Of a stretch of DNA of 48,463 nucleotides, positions 26,572 through 34,893 are shown piece by piece. The notes beneath the pieces were generated by a model. The model saw only the letters and a program-made list of their open reading frames with translations, was not told where the DNA came from and made no database searches. How positions within the stretch are numbered: the stretch's first letter is position 1; each line of letters opens with the position of its first letter. The DNA comes from Streptomyces bikiniensis (GTDB taxonomy: Bacteria > Actinomycetota > Actinomycetes > Streptomycetales > Streptomycetaceae), in contig JNWL01000046.1 of the NCBI GenBank assembly GCA_000716465.1, positions 1 to 48,463 on the forward strand, given 5' to 3'. Position numbers and translations under genes: made by a program.

Positions 26572-26934
26572 ATGGCGAAGAAGCTCGTGATCAAGGTGAC
26601 CGCGGGGGCCGATTCCCCCGAACGCTGCTCGCAGGCCTTCACGGTGGCCGCCGTGGCCGTCGCCAGCGGGGTCGAGGTGTCGCTCTGGCTGACCGGCGAG
26701 TCCTCCTGGTTCGCCCTGCCGGGCCGGGCGGCCGAGTTCGAGCTCCCGCACGCCGCGCCGCTGCCGGACCTGCTCGACTCGATCCTGGCGGGCGGGCGCG
26801 TGACGCTCTGCACGCAGTGCGCGGCCCGCCGCGAGATCACGGAGAAGGACGTCCTGGACGGCGTCCGCATCGCCGGCGCGCAGGTCTTCGTCCAGGAGGC
26901 GACGACGGACGACGTGCAGGCCCTCGTCTACTGA
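26572..26934 (+). CDS. DsrE/DsrF-like family protein
   Basis: This is a 120-aa protein with the DsrE fold. It starts MAKKLVIKVTAGADSPERCS, followed by SGVEVSLWLTGESSWFALPG, typical of the family. A CxxC pair in LCTQCAARREIT (about residues 79-82) could take part in sulfur or thiol chemistry. Related proteins relay sulfur, but the actinobacterial branch is uncharacterised. ATG 26572 lies 7 nt after TACAGT (26559-26564), so a leaderless start is likely. It is convergent with the DUF3099 gene, and the thiosulfate sulfurtransferase lies nearby. Confidence 0.85.
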   Translation: MAKKLVIKVTAGADSPERCSQAFTVAAVAVASGVEVSLWLTGESSWFALPGRAAEFELPHAAPLPDLLDSILAGGRVTLCTQCAARREITEKDVLDGVRIAGAQVFVQEATTDDVQALVY

Positions 26935-26946
26935 CCCCCACGGAGC

Positions 26947-27210
26947 TCAGCGCTCCCGGCGCTTCTTGCCGTCCAGCTCGTCCCACCACTCGTCCGACTG
27001 CGGGTCCCCCGAGGGGTCGTCCCACCAACGGTCCTCCGGGCCGCGGCGGTTGGCGGTCATCGCGGCGACCGGGGGGATGAGCATGGCGACGACGCACATG
27101 GCGACGGCGGCCGGCGTCGAGAAGAGGCGTACGACGGCCCAGGCGCCCACGAAGAGGAACAGGCAGGCGCCCATCATCCAGAAGTAGACGCGGCGACGGC
27201 GTGCGTACAC
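26947..27210 (-). CDS. DUF3099 membrane protein
   Basis: This is 87 aa. Two membrane helices (about 9-27, YFWMMGACLFLFVGAWAV; and about 33-51, AAVAMCVVAMLIPPVAAM) follow a basic head MYARRRR. A hydrophilic tail with WWDDP and SDEWWDELDG ends in KKRRER. This matches the DUF3099 family found throughout Actinobacteria, of unknown function. Its stop faces the DsrE-like gene with 12 bp between. Confidence 0.88.
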   Translation of the reverse strand: MYARRRRVYFWMMGACLFLFVGAWAVVRLFSTPAAVAMCVVAMLIPPVAAMTANRRGPEDRWWDDPSGDPQSDEWWDELDGKKRRER

Positions 27211-27234
27211 CCCTCCAGCCTACGTCCGGGCAGA

Positions 27235-27297
27235 CCGAAGGGCCGTGCCCCAAGTCCCGGAACGGCGTCCAACCCACCAGGAGGCACGGCCCTTCGG
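27235..27297 (-). terminator. Terminator of the sulfurtransferase-DUF1416 operon
   Basis: CCGAAGGGCCGTGCC (27235-27249) and its exact complement (27283-27297) form a 15-bp stem with a 33-nt loop. It begins 19 nt after the DUF1416 stop and lies just before the DUF3099 start, separating the two units. Confidence 0.75.
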
Positions 27298-27315
27298 CCG
27301 ATCGAGCGTCGCGGG

Positions 27316-27603
27316 TCAGACCGCGATGGCGACCTCCGCGAGGCCGCCCTTCTGCGCCACGACCTTGCGGTCGGCGGTGCCGCCCGGCACCAGGGCGCGG
27401 ACGGTCCAGGTGCCCTCGGCCGCGTAGAAGCGGAACTGTCCGGTGGCGGAGGTCGGGACCTCGGCCGTGAACTCGCCGGTCGAGTCCAGGAGGCGGACGT
27501 AACCGGTGACCGGCTCGCCGTCCTTGGTCACGAAGCCCTGGATGGTGGTCTCACCGGGCTTGATCGTCGAGGCGTCGGGGCCGCCGGGCTGCGCTCCACA
27601 CAT
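27316..27603 (-). CDS. DUF1416 protein, sulfurtransferase partner
   Basis: This is 95 aa, starting MCGAQPGGPDASTIKPGETT. The first residues MCGAQ with C2 are a family hallmark, followed by a small beta-sandwich (FVTKDGEPVTGYVRLLDSTG ... FYAAEGTWTVRALVPGG). DUF1416 genes sit directly after thiosulfate sulfurtransferase genes across Actinobacteria, and this one follows after 52 bp. A role in handling the sulfur product is inferred from that pairing only. Confidence 0.9.
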   Translation of the reverse strand: MCGAQPGGPDASTIKPGETTIQGFVTKDGEPVTGYVRLLDSTGEFTAEVPTSATGQFRFYAAEGTWTVRALVPGGTADRKVVAQKGGLAEVAIAV

Positions 27604-27655
27604 GCTGTTCTGTCCTTACGGTCGAGGGGTCCGGAAGAGGGGAGGTCCGGAGGGG

Positions 27656-28501
27656 TTACTTGGCGGCGCCGAGCTCGATCGGCACGCCGACGAGGGAGCC
27701 GTACTCGGTCCACGAGCCGTCGTAGTTCTTGACGTTCGGGACCTCGAGGAGCTCGTGCAGGACGAACCACGTGAGCGCGGAGCGCTCACCGATGCGGCAG
27801 TAGGCGATGGTGTCCTTCGCCAGGTCGACCTGCTCGGCCTCGTAGAGGGCCTTGAGCTCGTCGTCCGACTTGAAGGTGCCGTCGTCGTTGGCGTTCTTCG
27901 ACCACGGGATGTTGCGGGCGCTCGGCACGTGGCCGGGGCGCTGCGACTGCTCCTGCGGGAGGTGCGCCGGGGCGAGGAGCTTGCCGGAGAACTCGTCGGG
28001 CGAGCGCACGTCGACCAGGTTCTGGGCGCCGATCGCGGCCACGACGTCGTCGCGGAAGGCGCGGATCGAGGCGTCCTGGGCCTTGGCCTTGTACGCGGTG
28101 GCCGGGCGGCTGGGGACCTCGGAGCCGTCGACCAGGTCGCGGGAGTCGAGCTCCCACTTCTTGCGGCCGCCGTCGAGGAGCTTCACGTCCTGGTGGCCGT
28201 AGAGCTTGAAGTACCAGTAGGCGTAGGAGGCGAACCAGTTGTTGTTGCCGCCGTAGAGCACGACCGTGGTGTCGTTCGCGATGCCCTTGGCCGAGAGGAG
28301 CTTCTCGAAGCCCTCCTGGTCGATGAAGTCGCGGCGGACCGGGTCCTGGAGGTCCTGGGTCCAGTCGATGCGGATGGCGTTGCGGATGTGGTTCTTCTCG
28401 TAGGCCGAGGTGTCCTCGTCGACCTCGACGATGGCGACCTGCGGGTTGTCGAGGTTGGCCTCGACCCAGTCCGCGTCGACCAGGACGTCGCTGCGAGCCA
28501 T
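27656..28501 (-). CDS. Thiosulfate sulfurtransferase (tandem rhodanese)
   Basis: This is a 281-aa protein with two rhodanese domains: an inactive N-terminal one (about 1-125) and a catalytic C-terminal one (about 150-275). The active-site loop is CRIGERS with C235, as in the actinobacterial CysA/SseC-type enzymes that move sulfane sulfur from thiosulfate to cyanide or a thiol acceptor. The conserved substrate-shaping residues in NLVDVRSPDEFSG are present. ATG 28501 has GGAGGAG upstream. A short cysteine-containing leader peptide precedes the gene by 148 nt, and DUF1416 follows. Confidence 0.94.
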   Translation of the reverse strand: MARSDVLVDADWVEANLDNPQVAIVEVDEDTSAYEKNHIRNAIRIDWTQDLQDPVRRDFIDQEGFEKLLSAKGIANDTTVVLYGGNNNWFASYAYWYFKLYGHQDVKLLDGGRKKWELDSRDLVDGSEVPSRPATAYKAKAQDASIRAFRDDVVAAIGAQNLVDVRSPDEFSGKLLAPAHLPQEQSQRPGHVPSARNIPWSKNANDDGTFKSDDELKALYEAEQVDLAKDTIAYCRIGERSALTWFVLHELLEVPNVKNYDGSWTEYGSLVGVPIELGAAK

Positions 28502-28649
28502 GCTGTTCTCCTCCGGGGCAGTGTGCGGCGGTGTGGTGCGGGTGGTGCGGGTACGCGTCGGAAGCGTGCGGCGACGGCGTACGGCTGCGCGAGATGCGGC
28601 CCCGACGTCGGTCGGCGGGCCGTGGGGAGGGCGGGGTCGGACGTCCCGC

Positions 28650-28730
28650 TCAGACGGAGCGACAGAGCATGGCGGCGACGCGGCACAGGTCTACTGCCCG
28701 CCGCTTCGTGAGATCCGCCTGTCGCTCCAT
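28650..28730 (-). CDS. 26-aa putative leader peptide upstream of sulfurtransferase
   Basis: From ATG 28730 the frame encodes MERQADLTKRRAVDLCRVAA followed by MLCRSV and TGA. This form (an N-terminal MERQ, basic middle, two cysteines at 16 and 23, ending CRSV) recurs upstream of sulfur genes in Streptomyces, where it is annotated as a putative leader peptide. In mycobacteria, cysteine-rich leaders attenuate related operons when cysteine is plentiful. The ATG lies 7 nt after a TACGAT -10 element, so translation probably begins at the 5' end of a leaderless message. A cysteine-sensing role for this peptide is inference. Confidence 0.8.
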   Translation of the reverse strand: MERQADLTKRRAVDLCRVAAMLCRSV

Positions 28731-28737
28731 GGCCCCG

Positions 28738-28767
28738 ATCGTAGGGACGGACAGGCGGCCGTGTCAC
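28738..28767 (-). promoter_or_regulatory. Promoter of the leader peptide-sulfurtransferase operon
   Basis: On this strand GTGACA (28767-28762) and TACGAT (28743-28738) are separated by 18 bp, a good vegetative sigma match. Transcription would start about at the leader ATG (28730). Further upstream are direct repeats GAGACGCGATC (28784-28794) and GGGACGCGATC (28806-28816), exactly 22 bp apart, which could bind a regulator. Confidence 0.65.
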
Positions 28768-28940
28768 CGGCGTGTCGTATTTTGAGACGCGATCGTCCGA
28801 GATGTGGGACGCGATCACGGTCCCGGACGGCTCCGGGTGCCTCCGCACCGAGGTGTCCGGTTCCGTTTCCGCGGATCGGGCGGCATCGTCTCAGTATGTG
28901 ACCAGCGGGTAGGAACGAGCCCCTCGCCGGTCCCGGGCGC

Positions 28941-29627
28941 TCAGCCCGCCAGGGAGACGTCCTTGCCCGAGACCGTGACCACCAGGCCCTCCGGGCGCGG
29001 CTCGACCTTCTCCACTTTCATTCCGGCGAGGACGTGCAGCGGGCGCTCGAAGTCGGTGCGGGCGCGGACCAGGTCCTCCACGCCCGGGATGCCCTCGCCG
29101 GGCACCTCGTCGGCGCGGACCCGGATCGTGTCGCCGTTCACGGCGGTCACCGTCGAGACGACCGTCCGGGTCAGGGTGCGGCCCAGGACCTTGACGCTGC
29201 CGGTGACCTTCACCTTGCCGTCGCCGCCGTAGGCGACGGTGGCCTCGCGCTCGGAGGCGGCGGTGAGGTCCGCGTAGGAGATGAGGGCGGCGCCGGCCGC
29301 GGAGCCCGCCCTCGCGCCCGTCCAGTCGCCGGTCACGGTCACGTCCCGCAGGACGACGTCCAGCTCGCCGACCCGGATCTGCCGGTCGCCCGCCCGCGCC
29401 TGGATGCCGGTCGCCCGCACGTCCACCTCGTCGAGCCGCTTGGCCGCGGCCTGGGTGAGGAAGGGGAAGCCCTTGACGTCGACCTCGATCGACTCGCTCC
29501 GGACGCCGGAGGCCTTCGTCCAGCCCGCCGCCTCCGACTCCACGTAGGACGCGGCCAGACGGTCGATCCCGACGAGGGCCCCACCGAGGACGACGGCCAG
29601 GATGAGCAGAATCCGCAGTGCTCGCAT
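28941..29627 (-). CDS. DUF2993 (LmeA-like) envelope protein
   Basis: This is 228 aa. One N-terminal membrane anchor or uncleaved signal (ALRILLILAVVLGGALVGID, residues 3-22) precedes a beta-rich DUF2993 domain. Recognisable segments are VDVKGFPFLTQAAAKRLDEV, which is the family core, and a C-terminal repeat LVVTVSGKDVSL. The mycobacterial member LmeA binds phosphatidylinositides and supports lipoglycan elongation. The streptomycete role is unknown. It is a single gene, with a 439-bp upstream neighbour region at the other end that holds the leader peptide and its promoter. Confidence 0.88.
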   Translation of the reverse strand: MRALRILLILAVVLGGALVGIDRLAASYVESEAAGWTKASGVRSESIEVDVKGFPFLTQAAAKRLDEVDVRATGIQARAGDRQIRVGELDVVLRDVTVTGDWTGARAGSAAGAALISYADLTAASEREATVAYGGDGKVKVTGSVKVLGRTLTRTVVSTVTAVNGDTIRVRADEVPGEGIPGVEDLVRARTDFERPLHVLAGMKVEKVEPRPEGLVVTVSGKDVSLAG

Positions 29628-29656
29628 GGGCTGTGCGTCCCCCCGTGAAAGTTTTC

Positions 29657-29690
29657 GACCCCCGACACGAAGATCGACGTGCCGGGGGTC
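29657..29690 (-). terminator. Hairpin after the Gln/Pro-rich membrane protein gene
   Basis: GACCCCCG (29657-29664) pairs with CGGGGGTC (29683-29690). An inner CACG/CGTG extension follows a single mismatch. It lies about 50 nt past the stop of the membrane protein gene and upstream of the DUF2993 start. Confidence 0.6.
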
Positions 29691-29737
29691 CGGTTGGTTC
29701 CCGCGCCCGGACGGCCCCGGCGCGGTGCGGCGCCGGG

Positions 29738-31036
29738 TCAGGCCAGGGCGCGGCCGAGCAGGTACACGGCGGGCGCGGCGGCCGTCAGCGGCAGCGCGAC
29801 GCCCGCCGTCATGTGGACGAACCGCGACGGGTAGTCATAGCTGGCCGCCCGCAGGCCGACCAGGGCGCAGACCCCGGCGCCGAGGCCGAGCAGCGCCCCG
29901 GACGCGCCCGGGTCCGTGAGCCCGCCGGCCGCGATCCCGGCACCGGCCGAGGCGAGCAGCGCGGCGACCACGGAGACCGGGCCGGGCAGCGGCAGCGCCT
30001 TGGCGAGGACGGCGGCGGCGACCGCGACCCCGCCGACGACCACCGCGTCGGGGTCCGCGCCGAGGTGCCCGGTGGCGACCACGGTCAGGGCCGCCGAGAC
30101 GACGGTGGCCATCAGGCCGTACATCCGCTCGTCCGGGTCCGCGTGGCTGCGCAGCTGGAGGACGAGGCAGAGCAGCACCCAGACGCCGAGCGTGCCCAGG
30201 ATCGCGGGGGCCGCGTTCTCCCGGCCGGCGGCGAGCAGGACGCCGTCGGCGACGAGGCCGCCGGCGAAGGCCAGGGCGATGCCCTGCCGGGCGGGCCACA
30301 TGCCGTTGAGCCGGAACCAGCCGGCCGCGGTGAGCGCCTGGAGCAGGACCAGCGGGAGGAGCAGGCCGTACGGGCCGAGGGCGGCGCCGCCGGCGATCAG
30401 CAGGCCGAGGGTCGCCGTCAGGGCGGCGGGCTGCATGCCGGGCTCGATGACCGGCGAGCGCCCCTCGGCGCGGGCGCGCTGGGCGTCGGTGATCCGGGTG
30501 TTCCCGGAGGTGGTCGGCGAGGAGTAGGCGGGCCCGTCGTCGAGGCCGGGAGCGGGGGCGGGGGCGGGCGCCGGAGCCGGGACGGGGGCCGGGGTGTGGG
30601 CCGGGGCCGGAGCGGCGGTTTGCTGCGGCCGGTACGCGCCCGCGTACGGCTGCGGCGCGGAGGGCTGGTCCCCGTACGGCTGCGGCTGCGGCTGCGGCTG
30701 CCCGTACGACTGCTGCCCGTACTGCGGCTGCTGTTCGTACCGCGGCTGCTCGTACGGCTGCGCCTGCGGCTGCTCCCCGTACGCCTGCTGTCCGTACGCC
30801 TGCTCCCCGTACGCCTGCTGCGGCTCGTACGCCTGGGCCCCGTACGGCTCCGGCGCGTACGGCTGCTCCCCGTGGGGCCCGGGCCGGACGGCCGGCTGGT
30901 ACTGGGTGTCCCAGGTCTGGCCCTCCCACGTCTGCGTGACGTCGGGGTCCTGCTGCCCGCCCGCGTACGGGTCGTACGGCCGCTGCCCGCCCGCGTACGG
31001 GTCCGGCTGCCCGCCGTAGTACTGGTCGTTGCTCAT
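29738..31036 (-). CDS. Membrane protein with Gln/Tyr/Pro-rich cytoplasmic head
   Basis: This is 432 aa from ATG 31036. The first about 150 residues are low complexity (YGEQAYGQQAYGEQPQAQPY, then PAPVPAPAPAPAP), probably disordered. From about residue 195 there are about nine hydrophobic helices to the C-terminus. No family motif is recognised. An in-frame GTG at 31051 overlaps the moaD-like stop (GTGA), and GGAGGG lies between the two genes, so translation is coupled whichever start is used. Co-translation with a MoaD/ThiS-like protein is common in Streptomyces but unexplained. Confidence 0.82.
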   Translation of the reverse strand: MSNDQYYGGQPDPYAGGQRPYDPYAGGQQDPDVTQTWEGQTWDTQYQPAVRPGPHGEQPYAPEPYGAQAYEPQQAYGEQAYGQQAYGEQPQAQPYEQPRYEQQPQYGQQSYGQPQPQPQPYGDQPSAPQPYAGAYRPQQTAAPAPAHTPAPVPAPAPAPAPAPGLDDGPAYSSPTTSGNTRITDAQRARAEGRSPVIEPGMQPAALTATLGLLIAGGAALGPYGLLLPLVLLQALTAAGWFRLNGMWPARQGIALAFAGGLVADGVLLAAGRENAAPAILGTLGVWVLLCLVLQLRSHADPDERMYGLMATVVSAALTVVATGHLGADPDAVVVGGVAVAAAVLAKALPLPGPVSVVAALLASAGAGIAAGGLTDPGASGALLGLGAGVCALVGLRAASYDYPSRFVHMTAGVALPLTAAAPAVYLLGRALA

Positions 31037-31047
31037 TGCTCTGGGGT

Positions 31048-31302
31048 TCACCCTCCTGCGAACGGGGGGAGCACCTCGACCGTGCCGCCCTCGGCAAGCC
31101 GTACGGTCTCATGGCTCCGGGTGCCGACGGGGTCGCCGTCGACCAGGAACGAGCACCGCCGGAGGACCCGGACGAGCTCGCCCGGGTGCTTCGCCCGGAC
31201 CGCGTCCAGGGCCTCGGCCAGGTGCTCGGCGGCGTACGGCTCCTCGGCGACACCGGCGGCGGCCTTGGCCGCGGCCCAGTAGCGGATGGTTCCCGCTGCC
31301 AT
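31048..31302 (-). CDS. MoaD/ThiS-family small sulfur-carrier-like protein
   Basis: This is an 84-aa ubiquitin-fold protein ending in GG, the residue pair that is adenylated and thiocarboxylated in MoaD and ThiS. IRYWAAAKAAAGV is the typical first strand and loop, and VLPPFAGG the C-terminal strand and tail. ATG 31302 has AAGGGAG 9 nt upstream. There are no moa or thi genes next to it, so its partner enzyme is not evident. It could serve molybdopterin synthesis or another sulfur-transfer pathway. Confidence 0.88.
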   Translation of the reverse strand: MAAGTIRYWAAAKAAAGVAEEPYAAEHLAEALDAVRAKHPGELVRVLRRCSFLVDGDPVGTRSHETVRLAEGGTVEVLPPFAGG

Positions 31303-31542
31303 AGCGGCGCTCCCTTCGTTCGTGTGCGCGCCGCTCCCCATGATGGGCCATGCGCGCGTGGGCCGGACCGGTGACCGCCGTCCCGGTGAACCCGGCGGGA
31401 GAGGGTCCGCGAACCGCCCCGACACGGCCGCCTCACCCCCGCGCAACATTGCGTTCCGGGTGCGGGAAGTGAGCGAAGAGACATCCACGATGTGAAATCC
31501 GCCCTCTCCACCGGAAGGCATCTGGGCTATTCTGCTGGGCAG

Positions 31543-31580
31543 AGGATCCGGGCGACGCAGCCACCGGGTCCTTTTGCGTT
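31543..31580 (+). promoter_or_regulatory. Possible H-type pseudoknot/attenuator upstream of glnR
   Basis: AGGATCCGG (31543-31551) pairs with CCGGGTCCT (31564-31572), nine pairs with one G-U, around a 12-nt loop. TTTT and then GCGTTTT follow, so it looks like an intrinsic terminator. The loop segment GACGCA (31554-31559) can also pair with TGCGTT (31575-31580), giving an H-type pseudoknot or an alternative fold. A TATTCT -10-like element lies at 31528-31533, which would start RNA near 31540, and there is no upstream gene on this strand. Other short hairpins follow at 31582-31601 and 31613-31631. The rest of the 445-bp intergenic region holds the moaD-side promoter and an ACATC/GATGT palindrome near 31480-31493. 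Confidence 0.45.
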
Positions 31581-31747
31581 TTCCGACCGTTGTTACGGAC
31601 GGATGAACAAAAGCTCTCAGGGCGCGAGAGCAGGCAGTGATCCGTACGAAGCAGTGCACGTCCTCGCAGGGACCGAGGAGGAACCGACCTTATGGGCGAG
31701 CGAACCGAGCACGATCGCATGACCACGACCGGGGCAGGTGGTGGGCG

Positions 31748-32566
31748 ATGAGTTCACTGCTCCTCCTGACCAACGCCCTCCAGCCGTCGACCGAGGTGCT
31801 GCCCGCACTCGGCCTGCTGCTGCACAACGTCCGGGTGGCACCGGCCGAGGGCCCGGCCCTCGTGGACACCCCCGGCGCGGACGTGATCCTCGTCGACGGC
31901 CGGCGCGACCTCCCCCAGGTCCGCTCGCTCTGCCAGCTGCTGCGGTCCACCGGGCCCGGCTGTCCGCTGATCCTCGTCGTCACCGAGGGCGGCCTCGCGG
32001 CCGTCACCGCCGACTGGGGCATCGACGACGTCCTCCTCGACACGGCGGGCCCGGCCGAGGTCGAGGCCCGGCTGCGGCTCGCCATGGGCCGCCAGCAGAT
32101 CGTCTCCGACGACTCCCCGATGGAGATCCGCAACGGCGACCTGTCGGTCGACGAGGCGACGTACAGCGCGAAGCTCAAGGGCCGGGTCCTGGACCTCACC
32201 TTCAAGGAGTTCGAGCTCCTGAAGTACCTCGCCCAGCACCCGGGCCGGGTCTTCACGCGCGCGCAGCTCCTCCAGGAGGTGTGGGGGTACGACTACTTCG
32301 GCGGCACCCGTACGGTCGACGTCCACGTGCGGCGGCTGCGGGCCAAGCTCGGCCCCGAGCACGAGTCCCTCATCGGCACCGTCCGCAACGTCGGCTACCG
32401 CTTCGTCGCCCCCGAGAAGGTGGAGCGGGCGGCCGAGGAGGCCCGCGCCAAGGAGGGCGCGCGCGCCAAGGAAGGGGCCGCCCGCGTCAAGGGCGCCACG
32501 GAGGACGTCACCCCCGCGGAGGACAGGAACGTGGCGGATGCCACAGTGCGGCCTGCCGGTAGGTAG
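31748..32566 (+). CDS. glnR: GlnR, global nitrogen regulator (OmpR family)
   Basis: This is 272 aa. The receiver-like domain ([20 protein letters not shown] to about 115) is an atypical, orphan type. The winged-helix domain (about 125-225) contains [20 protein letters not shown], then [20 protein letters not shown] and [10 protein letters not shown]. The sequence is near identical to known Streptomyces GlnR up to about residue 235. The C-terminal Ala/Lys/Glu-rich tail (with repeated [11 protein letters not shown]) is variable between species. GlnR activates or represses nitrogen assimilation genes (glnA, amtB, nirB and others) and acts without a cognate kinase. A structured leader may lie upstream. 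Confidence 0.96.
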   Translation: MSSLLLLTNALQPSTEVLPALGLLLHNVRVAPAEGPALVDTPGADVILVDGRRDLPQVRSLCQLLRSTGPGCPLILVVTEGGLAAVTADWGIDDVLLDTAGPAEVEARLRLAMGRQQIVSDDSPMEIRNGDLSVDEATYSAKLKGRVLDLTFKEFELLKYLAQHPGRVFTRAQLLQEVWGYDYFGGTRTVDVHVRRLRAKLGPEHESLIGTVRNVGYRFVAPEKVERAAEEARAKEGARAKEGAARVKGATEDVTPAEDRNVADATVRPAGR

Positions 32567-32590
32567 GTCCCCCCGCGTAGACTGCCGCGC

Positions 32591-33652
32591 GTGGCCAAGG
32601 TGACGCGGGATGACGTAGCTCGACTGGCGGGTACTTCGACCGCGGTCGTGAGCTACGTCATCAACAACGGACCCAGGCCGGTCGCCCCGGCCACGCGCGA
32701 GCGTGTCCTCGCCGCCATCAAGGAGCTGGGCTACCGCCCCGACCGGGTGGCCCAGGCGATGGCGTCCCGGCGCACCGACCTCATAGGCATGATCGTCCCG
32801 GACGCGCGCCAGCCGTTCTTCGCGGAGATGGCGCACGCGGTCGAGCAGGCCGCCGCCGAGCGCGGCAAGATGGTCCTCGTCGGGAACTCCGACTACCGGA
32901 CCGAGCGCGAGATCCACTACCTGCGCGCCTTCCTCGGGATGCGGGTCTCCGGTCTGATCCTGGTCAGCCAGGGCATGAGCGAGCAGGCCGCGAGCGAGAT
33001 CGAGGCCTGGGACGCGCGCGTGGTGCTGCTGCACGAGCGGCCCGAGGCGATCGACGACGTGGCCGTCGTCACCGATGACGTCGGCGGCGCCCAGCTCGTC
33101 ACCCGGCACCTCCTGGAGCACGGCCACCCGTACGTGGCGTGCCTCGGCGGTGTGCCGAACACCCCGGCCGTGGGCGACCCGGTCGCCGACCACGTCGAGG
33201 GCTGGCGGCGGGCCATGGTCGAGGCGGGCCGCTCCACCGAGGGCCGGCTCTTCGAGGCGCCGTACAACCGCTACGACGCCTACCAGGTGGCCCTGAAGCT
33301 GCTCGCGGGCCCGGACAGGCCGCCGGCCATCTTCTGCTCCACCGACGACCAGGCCTTCGGCGTGCTGCGGGCGGCGCGCGAGCTGCGGATCGAGGTGCCG
33401 ACCGAGCTGGCGGTCGCGGGCTTCGACGACGTGAAGGAGGCGGGGCTCACCGACCCGCCGCTGACGACCGTCTACTCCGACCGCCCGGCGATGGCACGGG
33501 CGGCGGTCGACCTGGTCCTCGACGACTCGCTGCGGGTGGCGGGCTCGCGCCGCGAGCGCGTGAAGCTCTTCCCGTCGGCCCTGATCGTGCGCCGCTCCTG
33601 CGGCTGCGACGGGGGCGGGCCGGACCTGGCGCGGATCTCCACCCTGCGCTGA
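32591..33652 (+). CDS. LacI-family transcriptional regulator
   Basis: This is a 353-aa regulator. The N-terminal helix-turn-helix ([20 protein letters not shown], residues 5-24) and hinge (about 50-60) precede a periplasmic-binding-protein-like domain ([20 protein letters not shown] onward; [20 protein letters not shown]). The unusual tail has a CGC triplet in [16 protein letters not shown] at 32578-32583 ends 7 nt before GTG 32591, so the gene is probably leaderless with its own promoter just after glnR. The ligand, probably a sugar or nucleoside, is unknown. Confidence 0.93.
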   Translation: MAKVTRDDVARLAGTSTAVVSYVINNGPRPVAPATRERVLAAIKELGYRPDRVAQAMASRRTDLIGMIVPDARQPFFAEMAHAVEQAAAERGKMVLVGNSDYRTEREIHYLRAFLGMRVSGLILVSQGMSEQAASEIEAWDARVVLLHERPEAIDDVAVVTDDVGGAQLVTRHLLEHGHPYVACLGGVPNTPAVGDPVADHVEGWRRAMVEAGRSTEGRLFEAPYNRYDAYQVALKLLAGPDRPPAIFCSTDDQAFGVLRAARELRIEVPTELAVAGFDDVKEAGLTDPPLTTVYSDRPAMARAAVDLVLDDSLRVAGSRRERVKLFPSALIVRRSCGCDGGGPDLARISTLR

Positions 33653-33710
33653 CGCCCGGCCCCGGGGCTTTTCCTCCGGTCCCCGCACGGGGCTTTATAT
33701 CGGGCATACA

Positions 33711-33754
33711 GGCTTCTGTCGGGCTTCTCAGCCGCTCCTCAGACGGCTCTCATG
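33711..33754 (+). promoter_or_regulatory. Four 11-bp direct repeats before the htrA-like gene
   Basis: Units GGCTTCTGTCG, GGCTTCTCAGC, CGCTCCTCAGA and CGGCTCTCATG follow each other at exact 11-bp steps. OmpR-family response regulators bind head-to-tail on repeats with this spacing, and such a regulator (the CssR-like protein) is encoded downstream. A TACGGC at 33755-33760 could be the -10 of a promoter activated from these sites, which would fit the start at ATG 33776. Assignment to CssR is inference. Confidence 0.55.
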
Positions 33755-33775
33755 TACGGCTCCGAGAGTCTTCCC

Positions 33776-34873
33776 ATGACGGATCACCAGGAGCAGCCGC
33801 AGCAGCCGTACTACCCGCCGAGGCCGCCGTACGAGCCGGGACGGGCCCCGTACGAGCCGTTCACCACCGGGCACGGGACCACGATCCGGCCGTCCGGCGG
33901 GCACGCGGGACACGGCGGGCACGTCCCGCCGCCGGCGGGCCCGGCACCCACCGCCGCCTTCCCCGCCCCCGTCCCGGCCCCCCGCCGCCGCGCCAAGCGC
34001 GGGGTCGGGCTCATGGCGGCCGTGGCCATCGCGGCCGCCGCGATCGGCGGCGGCACGGCCACGCTGGTCCAGCAGCTCACCGCCGGGCCGGCGACGACCT
34101 CCGCCTCCTCCCCCGTCGCCGGCACGAACGTGGCCGCGCGCGGCGCCGGCACGGTCGCCGGGGTGGCCGAGGCCGTCTCCCCCTCCATCGTGGAGATCTC
34201 CGCCGCCTCGAACTCCGGCAAGTCCACCGGCTCGGGCGTGATCATCACCTCCGACGGCGAGATCGTCACCAACAACCACGTGATCTCCGGCGCCTCCGAG
34301 ATCACCGTGCGGCTGGACGACGGCAGGACCTACCCGGCCGAGGTCGTCGGCACGGACCCCGACAAGGACCTGGCGCTGATCGGGCTGAAGGGCGCGTCCG
34401 GCCTCAAGGCCGCCTCGCTCGGCAGCTCGAAGGACGTGAAGGTCGGTGACGAGGTCGTGGCGATCGGCTCCCCCGAGGGGCTGACCGGGACCGTCACCAG
34501 CGGGATCGTCTCCGCCCTCGACCGGGACGTGACCGTCGCGAAGGACGACGACCAGGACCAGGACCAGGGCCGGCGGCAGTACGACCCCCGGCAGGGGTGG
34601 CCGTTCGAGTTCGGCGGGCAGCAGTTCAACGGCGACACGGGCTCGTCGAAGACCACGTACAAGGCGCTCCAGACCGACGCCTCGCTCAATCCGGGGAATT
34701 CCGGCGGCGCGCTGATCAATATGAACGGCGAGATCATCGGAATCAATTCGGCCATGTATGCGCCCAGTTCTTCGAACGGTTCCACGGCCGGGAGCGTCGG
34801 CCTCGGATTCGCGATCCCGATCGACACCGTGAAGGCCGACCTGGACGACCTCCGCTCGGGCGGCGGCAACTGA
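33776..34873 (+). CDS. HtrA/DegP-like trypsin-type serine protease
   Basis: This is 365 aa from ATG 33776 (ATG 33752 in frame would add 8 residues, but it lies within the repeat array). A Pro/Tyr-rich cytoplasmic head (about 1-80) and one membrane helix ([20 protein letters not shown], about 79-98) lead to an outside protease domain. The triad is H in TNNHVIS, D in DKDLALIGL and S in [10 protein letters not shown]. No PDZ domain follows; the chain ends just after the protease. In S. coelicolor the equivalent gene (SCO4157) is one of the htrA genes controlled by the CssRS secretion-stress system encoded next door. Confidence 0.92.
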   Translation: MTDHQEQPQQPYYPPRPPYEPGRAPYEPFTTGHGTTIRPSGGHAGHGGHVPPPAGPAPTAAFPAPVPAPRRRAKRGVGLMAAVAIAAAAIGGGTATLVQQLTAGPATTSASSPVAGTNVAARGAGTVAGVAEAVSPSIVEISAASNSGKSTGSGVIITSDGEIVTNNHVISGASEITVRLDDGRTYPAEVVGTDPDKDLALIGLKGASGLKAASLGSSKDVKVGDEVVAIGSPEGLTGTVTSGIVSALDRDVTVAKDDDQDQDQGRRQYDPRQGWPFEFGGQQFNGDTGSSKTTYKALQTDASLNPGNSGGALINMNGEIIGINSAMYAPSSSNGSTAGSVGLGFAIPIDTVKADLDDLRSGGGN

Positions 34874-34893
34874 ACACGTGGGACGCTGCCTCC

